From positions 558,001-622,000 of the forward strand of contig NZ_SSBC01000010.1 of NCBI RefSeq assembly GCF_006475605.1: 64,000 nt of DNA. The letters are read 5' to 3'. The stretch comes from Asticcacaulis tiandongensis (GTDB taxonomy: Bacteria > Pseudomonadota > Alphaproteobacteria > Caulobacterales > Caulobacteraceae). Both the position numbers and the translations under genes were made by a program. Under the pieces are notes generated by a model. The model did no database searches. It was not told the origin of the DNA and worked only from the letters and a program-made list of their open reading frames with translations. This document shows, one piece after another, positions 18,095-27,363 of this stretch (positions within the stretch are counted from its first letter, which is position 1; every line of letters begins with the position of its first letter).

Positions 18095-19567
18095 ATGTTA
18101 GATTCTCCCATGCCCACCGCATCCGACACCCCCCAAAGCCTCCCCCACAACCTTGAGGCAGAGCAGGCCCTGCTTGGCTGCCTTCTGTTTGATAACGGAG
18201 CCTATGAGCGCCTGTATGACGGGCTAGCGGCAAGGCATTTCTACGAACCTTTCCATCAGAAACTGTTTGCCACCATCGAAGAACAGATACGGGTCGGCCA
18301 TCTGGCAGAACCCATTGTCCTGATGGATAAGTTCAAAAACGATCAGGCGTTCAACGATCTGGGGGGCATACGCTATCTGGCCGATCTCGTGGACCGCGCC
18401 CCTCCGGCGGCCAATGCCTCTGACTATGCCCGCGTCATCTATGATCTGGCGCTCCGGCGCGATCTGATCCGTCTGGGCGGCGACATTGCCCGTGCTGCGT
18501 CCACCGAACAGAATGGCCGTGACCAGATCGAGAAAGCCGAAGCCCAGCTTTATGACATGGCCGAAAAAGGCACCTCATCGACCGGCTTCAAAACCTTTTC
18601 CGAAGCCGTCACCGGCGCTATCTCCAATGCCGAAGAAGCCTTTCACCGTGACGGCGGCCTGTCCGGTCTGGCCACACGTCTGGATGACCTTGACCGTCAG
18701 ATTGGCGGTTTGCACAAATCTGATCTGATCATCCTTGCGGGTCGCCCGTCGATGGGTAAGACGGCGCTGGCGACTAATATCGCCATGAATGTCGCCAAAC
18801 GCTATCGCTTTGAAATGCAACCCGACGGGACACGCAAGAATGTAGATGGCGGTGTTGTGGCTTTTTACTCGCTCGAAATGTCCGCCGATCAGTTGGCTAC
18901 GCGTCTGTTGGCCGATGCGTCCGGCGTGTCGTCTGATCGCCTGCGTAAGGGGGAAATAGACGCCGTTGAGTTCTCCCGCCTCAAGGATGCGGCCATGGAG
19001 ATCGCGTCCTATCCCCTCTATATCGACGATACCGGTGGCCTGAGTCTGGCCAAGCTGACGGCGCGCGCCCGTCGCCTGAAACGCACCGCCGGGCTTGACT
19101 GTATCGTGGTCGACTACCTTCAGTTGGTGACGCTCGGTGACACAGGCAGCCAGCAAAACCGCGTGCAGGAAGTGTCCACCATCACCATGGGCCTGAAATC
19201 ACTCGCCAAAGAGCTTCAGGTGCCGGTAATCGCCCTGTCGCAGCTTTCGCGTCAGGTCGAAAGCCGCGACGACAAGCGTCCGCAACTGTCCGATCTGCGT
19301 GAATCAGGCTCGATCGAGCAGGACGCCGATATTGTGATGTTCGTCTATCGCGAAAGCTATTATTTAGGCCGTGCCGAACCCAAGGAAGGCACGCCCGAAC
19401 ACCTGACCTGGCAGGACGAGATGGACAAGGTACGCGGCACCGCCGAAGTCATTATCGGTAAGCAGCGTCACGGCCCTATCGGCACCGTCCGGCTGGCCTT
19501 CGACGAAAATGTCACGCGATTTGGCAACCTTGCCCGTCAGGATCGCTACGATAGCTATCACGAATAG
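18095..19567 (+). CDS. dnaB: Replicative DNA helicase DnaB
   Basis: Hexameric 5'-3' helicase that unwinds DNA at the replication fork. From ATG 18095 the product is 490 residues: N-terminal primase-interacting domain (LPHNLEAEQALLGCLLFDN ... ), linker, and RecA-like C-domain with Walker A AGRPSMGKTALA, Walker B VVDYLQLV and the ALSQLSRQVESRDDKRPQLSDLRESGSIEQDADIV motif. An ATG at 18110 is an alternative start; the frame is open further upstream to 17924 but those codons overlap the preceding gene and are not family-like. The last 48 bases, including the stop, recur twice downstream (see repeat). DnaA-box-like sites precede it. Confidence 0.95.
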   Translation: MLDSPMPTASDTPQSLPHNLEAEQALLGCLLFDNGAYERLYDGLAARHFYEPFHQKLFATIEEQIRVGHLAEPIVLMDKFKNDQAFNDLGGIRYLADLVDRAPPAANASDYARVIYDLALRRDLIRLGGDIARAASTEQNGRDQIEKAEAQLYDMAEKGTSSTGFKTFSEAVTGAISNAEEAFHRDGGLSGLATRLDDLDRQIGGLHKSDLIILAGRPSMGKTALATNIAMNVAKRYRFEMQPDGTRKNVDGGVVAFYSLEMSADQLATRLLADASGVSSDRLRKGEIDAVEFSRLKDAAMEIASYPLYIDDTGGLSLAKLTARARRLKRTAGLDCIVVDYLQLVTLGDTGSQQNRVQEVSTITMGLKSLAKELQVPVIALSQLSRQVESRDDKRPQLSDLRESGSIEQDADIVMFVYRESYYLGRAEPKEGTPEHLTWQDEMDKVRGTAEVIIGKQRHGPIGTVRLAFDENVTRFGNLARQDRYDSYHE

Positions 19568-19781
19568 TCGCAACCCGTTCGGCCAAATCGCTTTTATTGG
19601 CCCTAACGCTTCGCTGTTTGAGGGCGTTTGGCAACCTCGCGCGTCAGGATCGCTACGATAGCTATCACGAATAGTCGCAACCCGTTCGGCTAAATCGCTT
19701 TTATTGGCCCTACCGCTTCGCTGTTTGAGGGCGTTTGGCAACCTTGTCCGTCAGGATCGTTACGAGAGTTATCACGAATAG
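19520..19781 (+). repeat. 107-bp tandem array containing three copies of the dnaB 3' tail
   Basis: The last 48 bases of dnaB (19520-19567, coding FGNLARQDRYDSYHE and stop) recur at 19627-19674 and 19734-19781, each exactly 107 bases apart. Between them is a 59-base spacer present twice (19568-19626, 19675-19733) with two differences. Differences among the tails are mostly at codon third positions: copy 2 has two silent changes, copy 3 has two silent changes plus Ala to Val and Asp to Glu. The spacer holds an inverted repeat GGCCAA/TTGGCC that in the second copy keeps pairing through a G-U (GGCTAA). Confidence 0.95.
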
Positions 19782-19788
19782 CCAAAAA

Positions 19789-19803
19789 GTTCATATTTTG
19801 TTC
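19789..19803 (+). promoter_or_regulatory. LexA (SOS) box upstream of radA
   Basis: GTTC-N7-GTTC is present exactly (GTTC at 19789-19792 and 19800-19803). This is the established LexA recognition motif in Alphaproteobacteria, including Caulobacter. It is 58 bases before the radA start and directly follows the last dnaB-tail copy. Confidence 0.7.
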
Positions 19804-19860
19804 TTTAAATTTTCTGTGCCTTCACCTATGTTGTGCGCGATTCCGGTTTAAGGGGCGAAC

Positions 19861-21237
19861 ATGGCGAAGGTACAGGCCGTTTATATCTGCCAATCCTGTG
19901 GCACAGTGCACAATAAATGGGCGGGCCAATGCACTGGATGTATGGCCTGGAACACGCTGGTTCAGGAAAACGCCTCTGCGCCACCGGGGGCCCTGAAGGT
20001 GGAAACATCGCCCTCGCGCATTTCGCGTATGGGTAAACTCAGTTTTGAAACGCTTGATACGGTGGACGTAGCGCCTCAGCGTATGGCCACCGGTATCGAA
20101 GAATTTGACCGCGTCTGTGGCGGTGGCATTGTGCCGGGCTCTGCCATTTTGCTGGCTGGTGACCCGGGCGTCGGGAAATCCACTCTTCTTCTACAAGTGA
20201 CTGCCCGCGCAGCCCTGAATGGCCTCAAGGTTGCCTATATTTCCGGCGAGGAAGCCGTTGAACAGGTGCGTGGCCGCGCCGCCCGCATGAGCCTTTCCAA
20301 AGCGCCCGTTGATCTGGCGGCAGAAACCTCACTGCGTACTATTCTTGATGCGCTTAAGCGTGAAACCTTTGATCTGGTGATCATCGACTCCATTCAGACA
20401 CTATGGAGTGATGCTGTGGAAGCGGCTCAGGGGTCCGTGTCTCAGGTACGCGCCTGTGCCAGTGAACTTGTAAGGCTGGCAAAGAAAAGCCGCACCGCCA
20501 TGATCCTTGTTGGACATGTCACCAAGGACGGACAAATTGCCGGCCCGCGCGTGGTCGAACACATGGTCGATGCGGTTCTGTCTTTTGAAGGCGAGCGCGG
20601 CTATCCGTTCCGAATCTTACGCGGCTCCAAGAACCGTTTTGGCGCGACCGATGAAATCGGCGTCTTTGAAATGGGGGATATCGGCCTACGTGAGGTACCC
20701 AACCCGTCGGCTTTGTTTTTAGGCGAAAACGATGAACGCGCCTCTGGCTCTGCTGTATTTGCCGGTATCGAAGGTTCACGCCCTGTGCTGGTGGAGATTC
20801 AGGCGCTGGTGGCCCCGAGCGCCTATGGCACCCCAAGGCGCGCGGTGGTCGGCTGGGATTCGGGCCGGCTGGCGATGATTCTCGCCGTCCTTGAGGCGCG
20901 CTGCGGCATGGGTTTCGGTCAGAAAGACGTCTACCTCAATGTTGCCGGTGGTTTGAAAATTAACGAACCCGCCGCCGATCTGGCGGCTGCCATGGCGCTT
21001 ATTTCGGCACTTCTTGATCAACCTCTGCCCAAAGCCTCTGTAATATTTGGCGAAATCAGCCTGTCTGGCGAAATCCGCGGCGTGTCCCGCATGGAAACCC
21101 GCATGAAAGAAGCCCTCAAGCTCGGCTTCTCAACCGCTATCGCCCCCGGTCAGGCTTTGGAAAATGCGCCACTTGAGGTAAAAGCCTATGCACACATGGT
21201 TAATGCGCTGGGTGCGTTTGACCTGACTGAAACATAG
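19861..21237 (+). CDS. radA: DNA repair protein RadA
   Basis: RadA is a RecA-like ATPase/helicase that promotes branch migration and strand exchange during recombinational repair. The 458-residue protein shows the N-terminal C4 zinc finger (CQSCGTVHNKWAGQCTGC), Walker A GDPGVGKSTLL, the RadA signature KNRFGATDEIG, and a C-terminal Lon-protease-like domain (about residues 310-450). Length is normal. A perfect LexA-type box upstream suggests SOS induction. The gene is followed closely by cvpA (9-base gap). Confidence 0.96.
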   Translation: MAKVQAVYICQSCGTVHNKWAGQCTGCMAWNTLVQENASAPPGALKVETSPSRISRMGKLSFETLDTVDVAPQRMATGIEEFDRVCGGGIVPGSAILLAGDPGVGKSTLLLQVTARAALNGLKVAYISGEEAVEQVRGRAARMSLSKAPVDLAAETSLRTILDALKRETFDLVIIDSIQTLWSDAVEAAQGSVSQVRACASELVRLAKKSRTAMILVGHVTKDGQIAGPRVVEHMVDAVLSFEGERGYPFRILRGSKNRFGATDEIGVFEMGDIGLREVPNPSALFLGENDERASGSAVFAGIEGSRPVLVEIQALVAPSAYGTPRRAVVGWDSGRLAMILAVLEARCGMGFGQKDVYLNVAGGLKINEPAADLAAAMALISALLDQPLPKASVIFGEISLSGEIRGVSRMETRMKEALKLGFSTAIAPGQALENAPLEVKAYAHMVNALGAFDLTET

Positions 21238-21246
21238 GGGGGTAAA

Positions 21247-21744
21247 ATGACGGTCTACGATCTGGTTTTTCTCGGTATATTACTGTTTTCGGTCCTGTCG
21301 GGCCTCTTGAGGGGCGGTACGCGTGAGATTGTCGGGACGGCGTCCTTCATACTGGCGGTACTGATTGCCATCTGGCTAAGCCCCTGGCTCAGAGAAACCT
21401 TTAATCTCGATGAGATGGTGTCGCTGATTGCGCTGGTGATCGTCTTTATACTGACCTATTTCGGCATACGCCTTATGGGCAATGCCGTTGCCGAGAAGGT
21501 AAACAAACAATCCGTCCTCAGCTATGCCGACCGAATTTTAGGGGTGGGCTTCGGCGTAGCACGGGCTTTGGTTTTTCTTGGGTTTATCCATTTGCTTTTT
21601 TCGGTCGTCTTGCCTAAAGACAAGCCCGAGTGGTTCACGGACGCCAAGACCTACCCCTTGAGTGTTCAGTGTGCAAAGACCATATTATCGGTGGCCCCCT
21701 CCTGGGCGCACTATGCCGATCAGGTCGCCAGCGGTAAAAAATAG
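21247..21744 (+). CDS. cvpA: CvpA family membrane protein
   Basis: A 165-residue inner-membrane protein with four hydrophobic segments (about residues 5-20, 30-48, 58-78 and 95-118) and the family pattern SGLLRGGTREI near the start. CvpA was named for colicin V production in E. coli; its molecular function is still unsettled, with links to envelope homeostasis. Here, as in E. coli, it lies immediately upstream of purF, which supports the call. It starts nine bases after radA. Confidence 0.88.
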   Translation: MTVYDLVFLGILLFSVLSGLLRGGTREIVGTASFILAVLIAIWLSPWLRETFNLDEMVSLIALVIVFILTYFGIRLMGNAVAEKVNKQSVLSYADRILGVGFGVARALVFLGFIHLLFSVVLPKDKPEWFTDAKTYPLSVQCAKTILSVAPSWAHYADQVASGKK

Positions 21745-21791
21745 TTTTCGCGTCTCACTCACGGGCGCGGCTAAGGTCAAAGAGACACATC

Positions 21792-23294
21792 ATGCGTAAC
21801 GCCTCATCGCCTTCGGAACTGTCTGAAAGTTTTATTTCACGCGACCCCGACGACGATAGTCTGCGCCTCGAATGCGGCGTATTCGGTATCTATGCCATGG
21901 AAGATGCTGCGGCCGTAACGGTGCTGGGGCTTCACGCCCTGCAACATCGCGGTCAGGAAGCCTGCGGCATCGCCACCAGCGATGGCCGACGCTTCTATAC
22001 CGAACGCGCCCACGGTCTGGTCGGGGATGTGTTCACCGGTGCTGACCTCATTGAGCGCCTGCCCGGCCGTTCAGCCATCGGCCACACCCGTTATTCGACC
22101 GCTGGCGGCTCACACCTGCGCAATGTACAGCCAATGTTTGCCGATCTCGACTCAGGCGGTATTGCCATTGCGCATAACGGTAACCTGACCAACTTCATGA
22201 CCTTGCGGACAAAGCTGGTTGCCGAAGGCGCGATCTTCCAGTCCACGTCTGACTCCGAAGTCATTTTGCACCTCATCGCCCGTTCACGCGGCCTGAAGAT
22301 CATGGACCGCTTTGTCGATGCCCTGCGTGTCATCGAAGGCGGCTTTGCGCTTCTGGCCCTGACGCGTAACGGCCTGATCGGTGCGCGCGACCCTCTCGGT
22401 ATCCGCCCTCTGGTTATCGGTCGTCTGGGGGACGCCTTTGTTCTGGCGTCGGAAACCTGTGCGCTGGATATGATTGGCGCGACGTTTGTACGCGACGTTG
22501 AACATGGCGAAGTCGTCCAGATTGACGACGAAGGTCTGAAATCCTTTAAGCCTTTTGAGCGTAAATCCGCCCGTCCCTGTCTGTTCGAATATGTTTACTT
22601 CGCCCGCCCCGACTCGGTTGTGAATGGCAAGTCAATCTACGAAGTGCGCAAGCGCATGGGGCGCCAACTGGCCATAGAGCATCCGGCGGATGCCGATATC
22701 GTTGTGCCCGTGCCTGATTCCGGCGTACCCGCCTCACTGGGCTTCTCCGAACAATCGGGCCTGCCGTTTGAGCTGGGCATTATCCGCAATCACTATGTCG
22801 GTCGTACCTTTATTCAGCCGACCCAGCATATCCGCGATCTTGGGGTGCGTAAGAAGCACTCGCCGAACCGGGTCGTGCTTGAAGGCAAGAAGGTCATCCT
22901 GATTGACGACTCAATTGTGCGCGGCACCACCTCGGTAAAGATTGTGCGCATGGTACGCGCCGCCGGTGCCAAAGAGGTTCACCTGCGCTCGGCGTCTCCG
23001 CCGATCCTGTGGCCTGATTATTACGGTATCGACATGCCCGATCGCCATAAATTGCTGGCTGCCCAGCATACGATCGAAGAAATGAAGGCCATGCTTGAGG
23101 TCGACAGCCTGGGTTTTCTGTCGGTCGATGGCCTCTATAAGGCCATGGGCCATGAAGGCCGTGATAATAAGGCGCCGCAATATACCGACCACTATTTTAC
23201 CGGCGATTACCCGACACGCCTCACCGATAAGGAAATCGCCGACAGCGAATCCGAATCCGATGGCCTGCAACTCTCGCTTCTGGCCAACTCATGA
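21792..23294 (+). CDS. purF: Amidophosphoribosyltransferase
   Basis: First committed enzyme of purine synthesis: PRPP plus glutamine gives phosphoribosylamine. The 500-residue protein has a 27-residue propeptide before the catalytic nucleophile Cys28 (LRLECGVFGIY), an Ntn-glutaminase domain with GHTRYSTAGGS, and the PRPP loop VILIDDSIVRGTT. It has the propeptide type of B. subtilis PurF, but the region that carries Fe-S ligand cysteines there reads KAPQYTDHYFTGDYPT and PPILWPDYYGID here, so three of the four ligands appear to be absent. Overlaps the SDR gene by four bases. Confidence 0.95.
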   Translation: MRNASSPSELSESFISRDPDDDSLRLECGVFGIYAMEDAAAVTVLGLHALQHRGQEACGIATSDGRRFYTERAHGLVGDVFTGADLIERLPGRSAIGHTRYSTAGGSHLRNVQPMFADLDSGGIAIAHNGNLTNFMTLRTKLVAEGAIFQSTSDSEVILHLIARSRGLKIMDRFVDALRVIEGGFALLALTRNGLIGARDPLGIRPLVIGRLGDAFVLASETCALDMIGATFVRDVEHGEVVQIDDEGLKSFKPFERKSARPCLFEYVYFARPDSVVNGKSIYEVRKRMGRQLAIEHPADADIVVPVPDSGVPASLGFSEQSGLPFELGIIRNHYVGRTFIQPTQHIRDLGVRKKHSPNRVVLEGKKVILIDDSIVRGTTSVKIVRMVRAAGAKEVHLRSASPPILWPDYYGIDMPDRHKLLAAQHTIEEMKAMLEVDSLGFLSVDGLYKAMGHEGRDNKAPQYTDHYFTGDYPTRLTDKEIADSESESDGLQLSLLANS

Positions 23295-24022
23295 CCGGTA
23301 TTCTCGAAGGTCGCATTGCGCTGGTGACCGGCGCATCCCGTGGTATTGGCCGTGCCTCGGCCTTAGGCATGGCCAAAGCGGGGGCTCACATCATCGCCTG
23401 CGCCCGCACCCAAGGCGCGCTCGAAGAACTTGATGACGAAATCTTCGCCGCCACGGGCAAGCATGCCACCCTGATGCCATTTGATCTGGCTGACGGCGGG
23501 GCGCTGGAACGTATCGGGCCAGCGGTCTATGACCGTTTCAAAAAACTGGATATCTTTGTCCATGCAGCGGCAACCCTCGGATCGCTAACGCCGGTCTCGC
23601 ACTTTGAGCCTAAAGATTTCAATCGCGTCATCACGCTTAATCTCAACGCCTCCTATCGCCTGATCCGTTCACTGGAGCCGGTCATGCGGTTTTCGGACGC
23701 CGGACGCGCGATTTTCATCTCCACCACGCTGGCCTCTAAGCCACGCGCCTTCTGGGGAGCCTATGCCGCCTCGAAAGCGGGCATGGAGGCGCTGGTGCGC
23801 ACTTGGGCCGATGAAGTGGATGTGACACCGATCCGCGCGGCCATCGTCAATCCGGGGCCTATGCGCACCCAGATGCGGGCCTCCGCCTATCCCGGCGAAG
23901 ACGCCAGCGCCCTTCCCCCGCCCGAAGAGATCATTCCACTGATCATTGATCTGGCCCGCGCCGACAAGGTGCCGCCACTTGAGACCATAGACCGCCGCGA
24001 ATGGGCAGAGCCTACAGCTTAA
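23291..24022 (+). CDS. Short-chain dehydrogenase/reductase
   Basis: A 243-residue NAD(P)-dependent oxidoreductase of the classical SDR type: cofactor motif TGASRGIGRA, NAG-equivalent HAAATLGSL, and active-site Tyr and Lys in YAASKAG preceded by a Ser/Thr-rich ISTTLAS. The sequence resembles the YciK-like group, whose substrate is unknown. It overlaps the purF stop by ATGA, so it is co-translated with purF. Its 3' end overlaps the convergent ABC-F gene by 11 bases. Confidence 0.85.
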   Translation: MTGILEGRIALVTGASRGIGRASALGMAKAGAHIIACARTQGALEELDDEIFAATGKHATLMPFDLADGGALERIGPAVYDRFKKLDIFVHAAATLGSLTPVSHFEPKDFNRVITLNLNASYRLIRSLEPVMRFSDAGRAIFISTTLASKPRAFWGAYAASKAGMEALVRTWADEVDVTPIRAAIVNPGPMRTQMRASAYPGEDASALPPPEEIIPLIIDLARADKVPPLETIDRREWAEPTA

Positions 24023-25586
24023 ATCGCCTGTCGATATTGATCGCCTCAAGAAAAGCCTCGTCGTGACTAACGACGATCAGCGCCCCGTCATAGGCCCTCA
24101 GCCCGGCCTCGACGGCGGCGATGGCCTCAAGATCAAGATGATTGGTCGGCTCATCCAGCATCAGTAGTTCAGGGGGCGTCCCCCCCAGAACACAGGCCAA
24201 TGCGGCCCGCAGTTTTTCGCCGCCGCTCAGATTTCCCACCACCTTAAGCGCGGCATCGGCGCGAAAGCGAAACCGCGCCAGTGCCTGACGACACTGATTT
24301 TCGTCTGCTGCCGGATTAAGCCGCCTGAAATTGTCGCGAATGGTCTCCGATGCCGTCAACAGGGCGACATCCTGATCGAGAAACACATGGCTTCGACTGA
24401 CCTTCACCTGACCCGAAACAGGCTCAAGCGCACCAGTCATCAGGGATAAAAGAGTCGATTTTCCTGAACCATTCGCCCCCTCTATGGCGATACGCTCCGG
24501 CCCGTTCACCACCAAAGATATATTACTGAACACCGGTATATGGGGATCATAGCCACCGCTCACCTGTGTCAGGCGCACCACTTCGCGGCCCAGAGGTAAA
24601 CCCGTCGAAGCCATATCAACCCGCATAGGCTCAAGGATTTCAATATATTCCCGCGCCTGCTCTACCGTTGTTCTGGCCGCTTCAATACGCTTTTGCGCCA
24701 GACGCGCATTATTACCGCTGGTATTTTCACTGGTGTTACGACGGGCATCCATAAGAATGCGCGGCATATCATTGCGTGCGCGTTTTTGTGCGCCTGCGCC
24801 ATCTTTCCGCGCTTTACGTTCACGGATTTGCTGCGTTTTCTGCGTAATCAGATCAATCTGCTTCTGCGCTGCACTAAGGTCGTGCTGGTGTGCTGATAAC
24901 TCAAGCGCCTTACGGTGCTGATAATGGCTCCAGTTACCGCCAAATACCTGTGCGCCTGTACCGGACAATTCTATGATAGTGTCCATTGCCTCCAGAAGTT
25001 CACGGTCATGGCTGGCGACAATGATAGCCCCCTTGTAACCCCTGATCCAATCCGTAAGGGCCTCGCGCCCCTGACGATCCAGATGATTGGTCGGCTCATC
25101 GAGTATGATAATATCAGGCTGTGAAAACATAAGGGCAGCAATCAGCGTGCGGGTACGCTGACCACCGGACATGTCCGACAGCAGTGAATCTGCCGTGAAT
25201 GAAAGCCCCATATGTCGTAACGCCACCTCAAGCCTTGCTTCAAGCGTCCAGTCAGCTTCGGCATAATCCGCGTCGCTGGCCTCAGAGGTTTCTACACGCT
25301 TCAGGCACGCGATGCTTTCAGCCACGCCAAAGACATCACCGATAGTCAGGCCGGAACCGACTTCCGTAAGCTGAGGCAGCAAACCAATCTTGCCATTGAC
25401 GCTAATATGCCCGCCCTGTGGCGTCAGCCTACCGGTAATCAGACGTAAAAGCGTAGATTTCCCCACGCCATTTCGCCCGATCAGGCCGGTTTTCTCAGGT
25501 CCAAATGAGAGATCAAGCTCGGAAAAAAGGCGAAAACCGTCAGGCGTCGACCAGGACAGGCGGGACAGAACAACAGATGCAGGCAT
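24012..25586 (-). CDS. ABC-F family ATPase
   Basis: A 524-residue soluble protein with two ABC domains and no membrane segments. Domain 1 has GRNGVGKSTLL and LSDMSGGQRTRTLIAALMFSQPDIIILDEPTNHLD; domain 2 has GANGSGKSTLL and LSGGEKLRAALACVLGGTPPELLMLDEPTNHLD. They are joined by a charged linker (about residues 230-310). ABC-F proteins act on ribosomes, either in translation control or antibiotic protection; which applies here cannot be told. I start at ATG 25586, which follows CGGAG at good spacing, rather than an upstream TTG at 25607. Confidence 0.88.
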   Translation of the reverse strand: MPASVVLSRLSWSTPDGFRLFSELDLSFGPEKTGLIGRNGVGKSTLLRLITGRLTPQGGHISVNGKIGLLPQLTEVGSGLTIGDVFGVAESIACLKRVETSEASDADYAEADWTLEARLEVALRHMGLSFTADSLLSDMSGGQRTRTLIAALMFSQPDIIILDEPTNHLDRQGREALTDWIRGYKGAIIVASHDRELLEAMDTIIELSGTGAQVFGGNWSHYQHRKALELSAHQHDLSAAQKQIDLITQKTQQIRERKARKDGAGAQKRARNDMPRILMDARRNTSENTSGNNARLAQKRIEAARTTVEQAREYIEILEPMRVDMASTGLPLGREVVRLTQVSGGYDPHIPVFSNISLVVNGPERIAIEGANGSGKSTLLSLMTGALEPVSGQVKVSRSHVFLDQDVALLTASETIRDNFRRLNPAADENQCRQALARFRFRADAALKVVGNLSGGEKLRAALACVLGGTPPELLMLDEPTNHLDLEAIAAVEAGLRAYDGALIVVSHDEAFLEAINIDRRFKL

Positions 25587-25711
25587 GGAAAAAATCTCCG
25601 AAAACAAGGGGCAAGGTCTTTGTTTTCAAAGAAAAATCCATAATTACACACAGTCTCCGTCTGATGATCTATCACTAAACCTAAGGTCTGCCCCTCAGGT
25701 TTTCAAGCCCC

Positions 25712-27289
25712 TTACTTCCCCTTTGGACGCGTCCGCCCGCCCGGCGCTGCGGCCCCCGGCTTGGTTGATGGCCCCGTTTTACGCTCTGAACGCGCCTTAA
25801 CGACGACCTTCGGCGCTGCCGGTGCTGATTTTGGCTTTTGCCGCACACGATTAGGATGTGCGGGCTTTACGTTGGGCTTAGGCTTGATCTTGCGCACACG
25901 TGGCGGGCCGGACGTCGTCTTGGACGCCGAATTATCATCATACGGGTTTTCGCCCGTATTGGCCTTCACCGTCAGACGGATAGGCACACCCGGCATATCA
26001 AAAGATTCGCGCAAGTTATTGATAAGATAGCGCCGGTAATGATCCGGCATGGCATAGGCACGGCTGGCAAACAGCACAAAGGTCGGTGGCCGCCCCTTGG
26101 TTTGCGCCATATATTTTGGCTTGATACGCTTGCCATCCACGGCGGGCGGCGGGTGACGCTGAATAGCCAGAGCCAGCCAGTCATTGAGGTCGCGCGTCTT
26201 CACCTTGGCCGACCAGTTACGGTAAACCTTGAGGATCGCAGGCATCAGGCGATCAAGACCGCGTCCGTTAAGCGCCGAAAGCGCCACCAGAGGCGCACCG
26301 CGCAACTGCGGCAACATGCGGTCGGCCACTTCCTGAATTTCGTGCAGACGGGCCTGAGGTTCCTCGGTCGTGTCCCATTTGGAGATGACATAGATAAGCG
26401 CCCGACCTTCACGCTCCACCAGATCGGCAATTTGCAGATCCTGAGTCTCGAAGGCGTTTTCCTGATCCATAACCAGAACCACGACCTCGGCAAAGGTAAT
26501 GGCGCGGATGGTGTCGGCGGTGGACATCTTTTCCAGACGTTCCTGAACGCGTGCCTTGCGGCGCAATCCGGCCGTGTCGACAAGGCGAATATTACGGCCT
26601 TCATATTCCCAGTTCACCGAAATCGAATCGCGCGTAATACCGGCCTCGGGGCCGGTCAGCAGGCGGTCTTCGCCCAGCAAACGGTTGATCAGCGTCGATT
26701 TACCGGCATTGGGACGGCCAATAATGGCAATACGAATAGGTTTGCTATCGTCATCTTCGTCCTCATCTTCCGAAGGCATATAATCGCCTTCGATCAGCTG
26801 ACGATATTTCTCAAGCCCTTCATAAAGCTCGGAAATGCCCTCACCATGTTCGGCCGACAGATGGATCGGTGCGCCAAACCCAAGTACGTGAGCTTCTTCG
26901 GCACCGGCAAAACCGGCGTGACCTTCGGCCTTGTTGGCAATCAGCAGAACCGGCTTGTCGCGCAGACGGAGGATATCGGCAAAGATGCGATCAAGTGGCG
27001 TAACCCCTTCGCGGGCATCAACGACGAACAAAGCGACATCGGCTTCTTCGATCGCCTTTTCCGTCTGAATACGCATACGCGATTCAAGGCTTTGGTCGGA
27101 TACATCCTCAAAGCCCGCCGTATCGATCAGATCCAGATCGATGTCACCGATATTACCTGTCGCATAACGCCGGTCACGGGTAACGCCCGGCTGATCATCG
27201 ACGATCGCCAGTTTTTTACCCGCAAGGCGGTTGAACAGGGTGGATTTGCCGACATTCGGTCTGCCGACAATAGCAATTTTCAGAGTCAT
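25712..27289 (-). CDS. der: Ribosome biogenesis GTPase Der (EngA)
   Basis: Essential GTPase with two tandem G-domains that acts in 50S subunit maturation. The 525-residue protein has GRPNVGKSTLFNRLAG plus DTAGFED and NKAEG in the first, GRPNAGKSTLINRLLG, DTAGLRRKARV and SKWDTTE in the second, then the KH-like domain. The C-terminal 70 or so residues form a basic, proline- and lysine-rich tail (KPNVKPAHPNRVRQKPKSAPAA...), typical of alphaproteobacterial Der. It follows the bamB-like gene, the order known from E. coli. Confidence 0.95.
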   Translation of the reverse strand: MTLKIAIVGRPNVGKSTLFNRLAGKKLAIVDDQPGVTRDRRYATGNIGDIDLDLIDTAGFEDVSDQSLESRMRIQTEKAIEEADVALFVVDAREGVTPLDRIFADILRLRDKPVLLIANKAEGHAGFAGAEEAHVLGFGAPIHLSAEHGEGISELYEGLEKYRQLIEGDYMPSEDEDEDDDSKPIRIAIIGRPNAGKSTLINRLLGEDRLLTGPEAGITRDSISVNWEYEGRNIRLVDTAGLRRKARVQERLEKMSTADTIRAITFAEVVVLVMDQENAFETQDLQIADLVEREGRALIYVISKWDTTEEPQARLHEIQEVADRMLPQLRGAPLVALSALNGRGLDRLMPAILKVYRNWSAKVKTRDLNDWLALAIQRHPPPAVDGKRIKPKYMAQTKGRPPTFVLFASRAYAMPDHYRRYLINNLRESFDMPGVPIRLTVKANTGENPYDDNSASKTTSGPPRVRKIKPKPNVKPAHPNRVRQKPKSAPAAPKVVVKARSERKTGPSTKPGAAAPGGRTRPKGK

Positions 27290-27363
27290 GCCCCGTCTTT
27301 ACAGACGAAAACCTTCCGTGGCTATGGCGAACTTCATTTTGCTGACGCAGTTATCGGCGTGAC

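Noticed and set aside
19520-19781. CRISPR-like reading of the 107-bp repeats
   Set aside because: The repeat units include their spacers, are coding in origin and number only three; no cas genes are present.
27290-27363. Terminator or regulatory hairpin between bamB-like gene and der
   Set aside because: Only a 5-bp CGTCT/AGACG stem with no T-tract.
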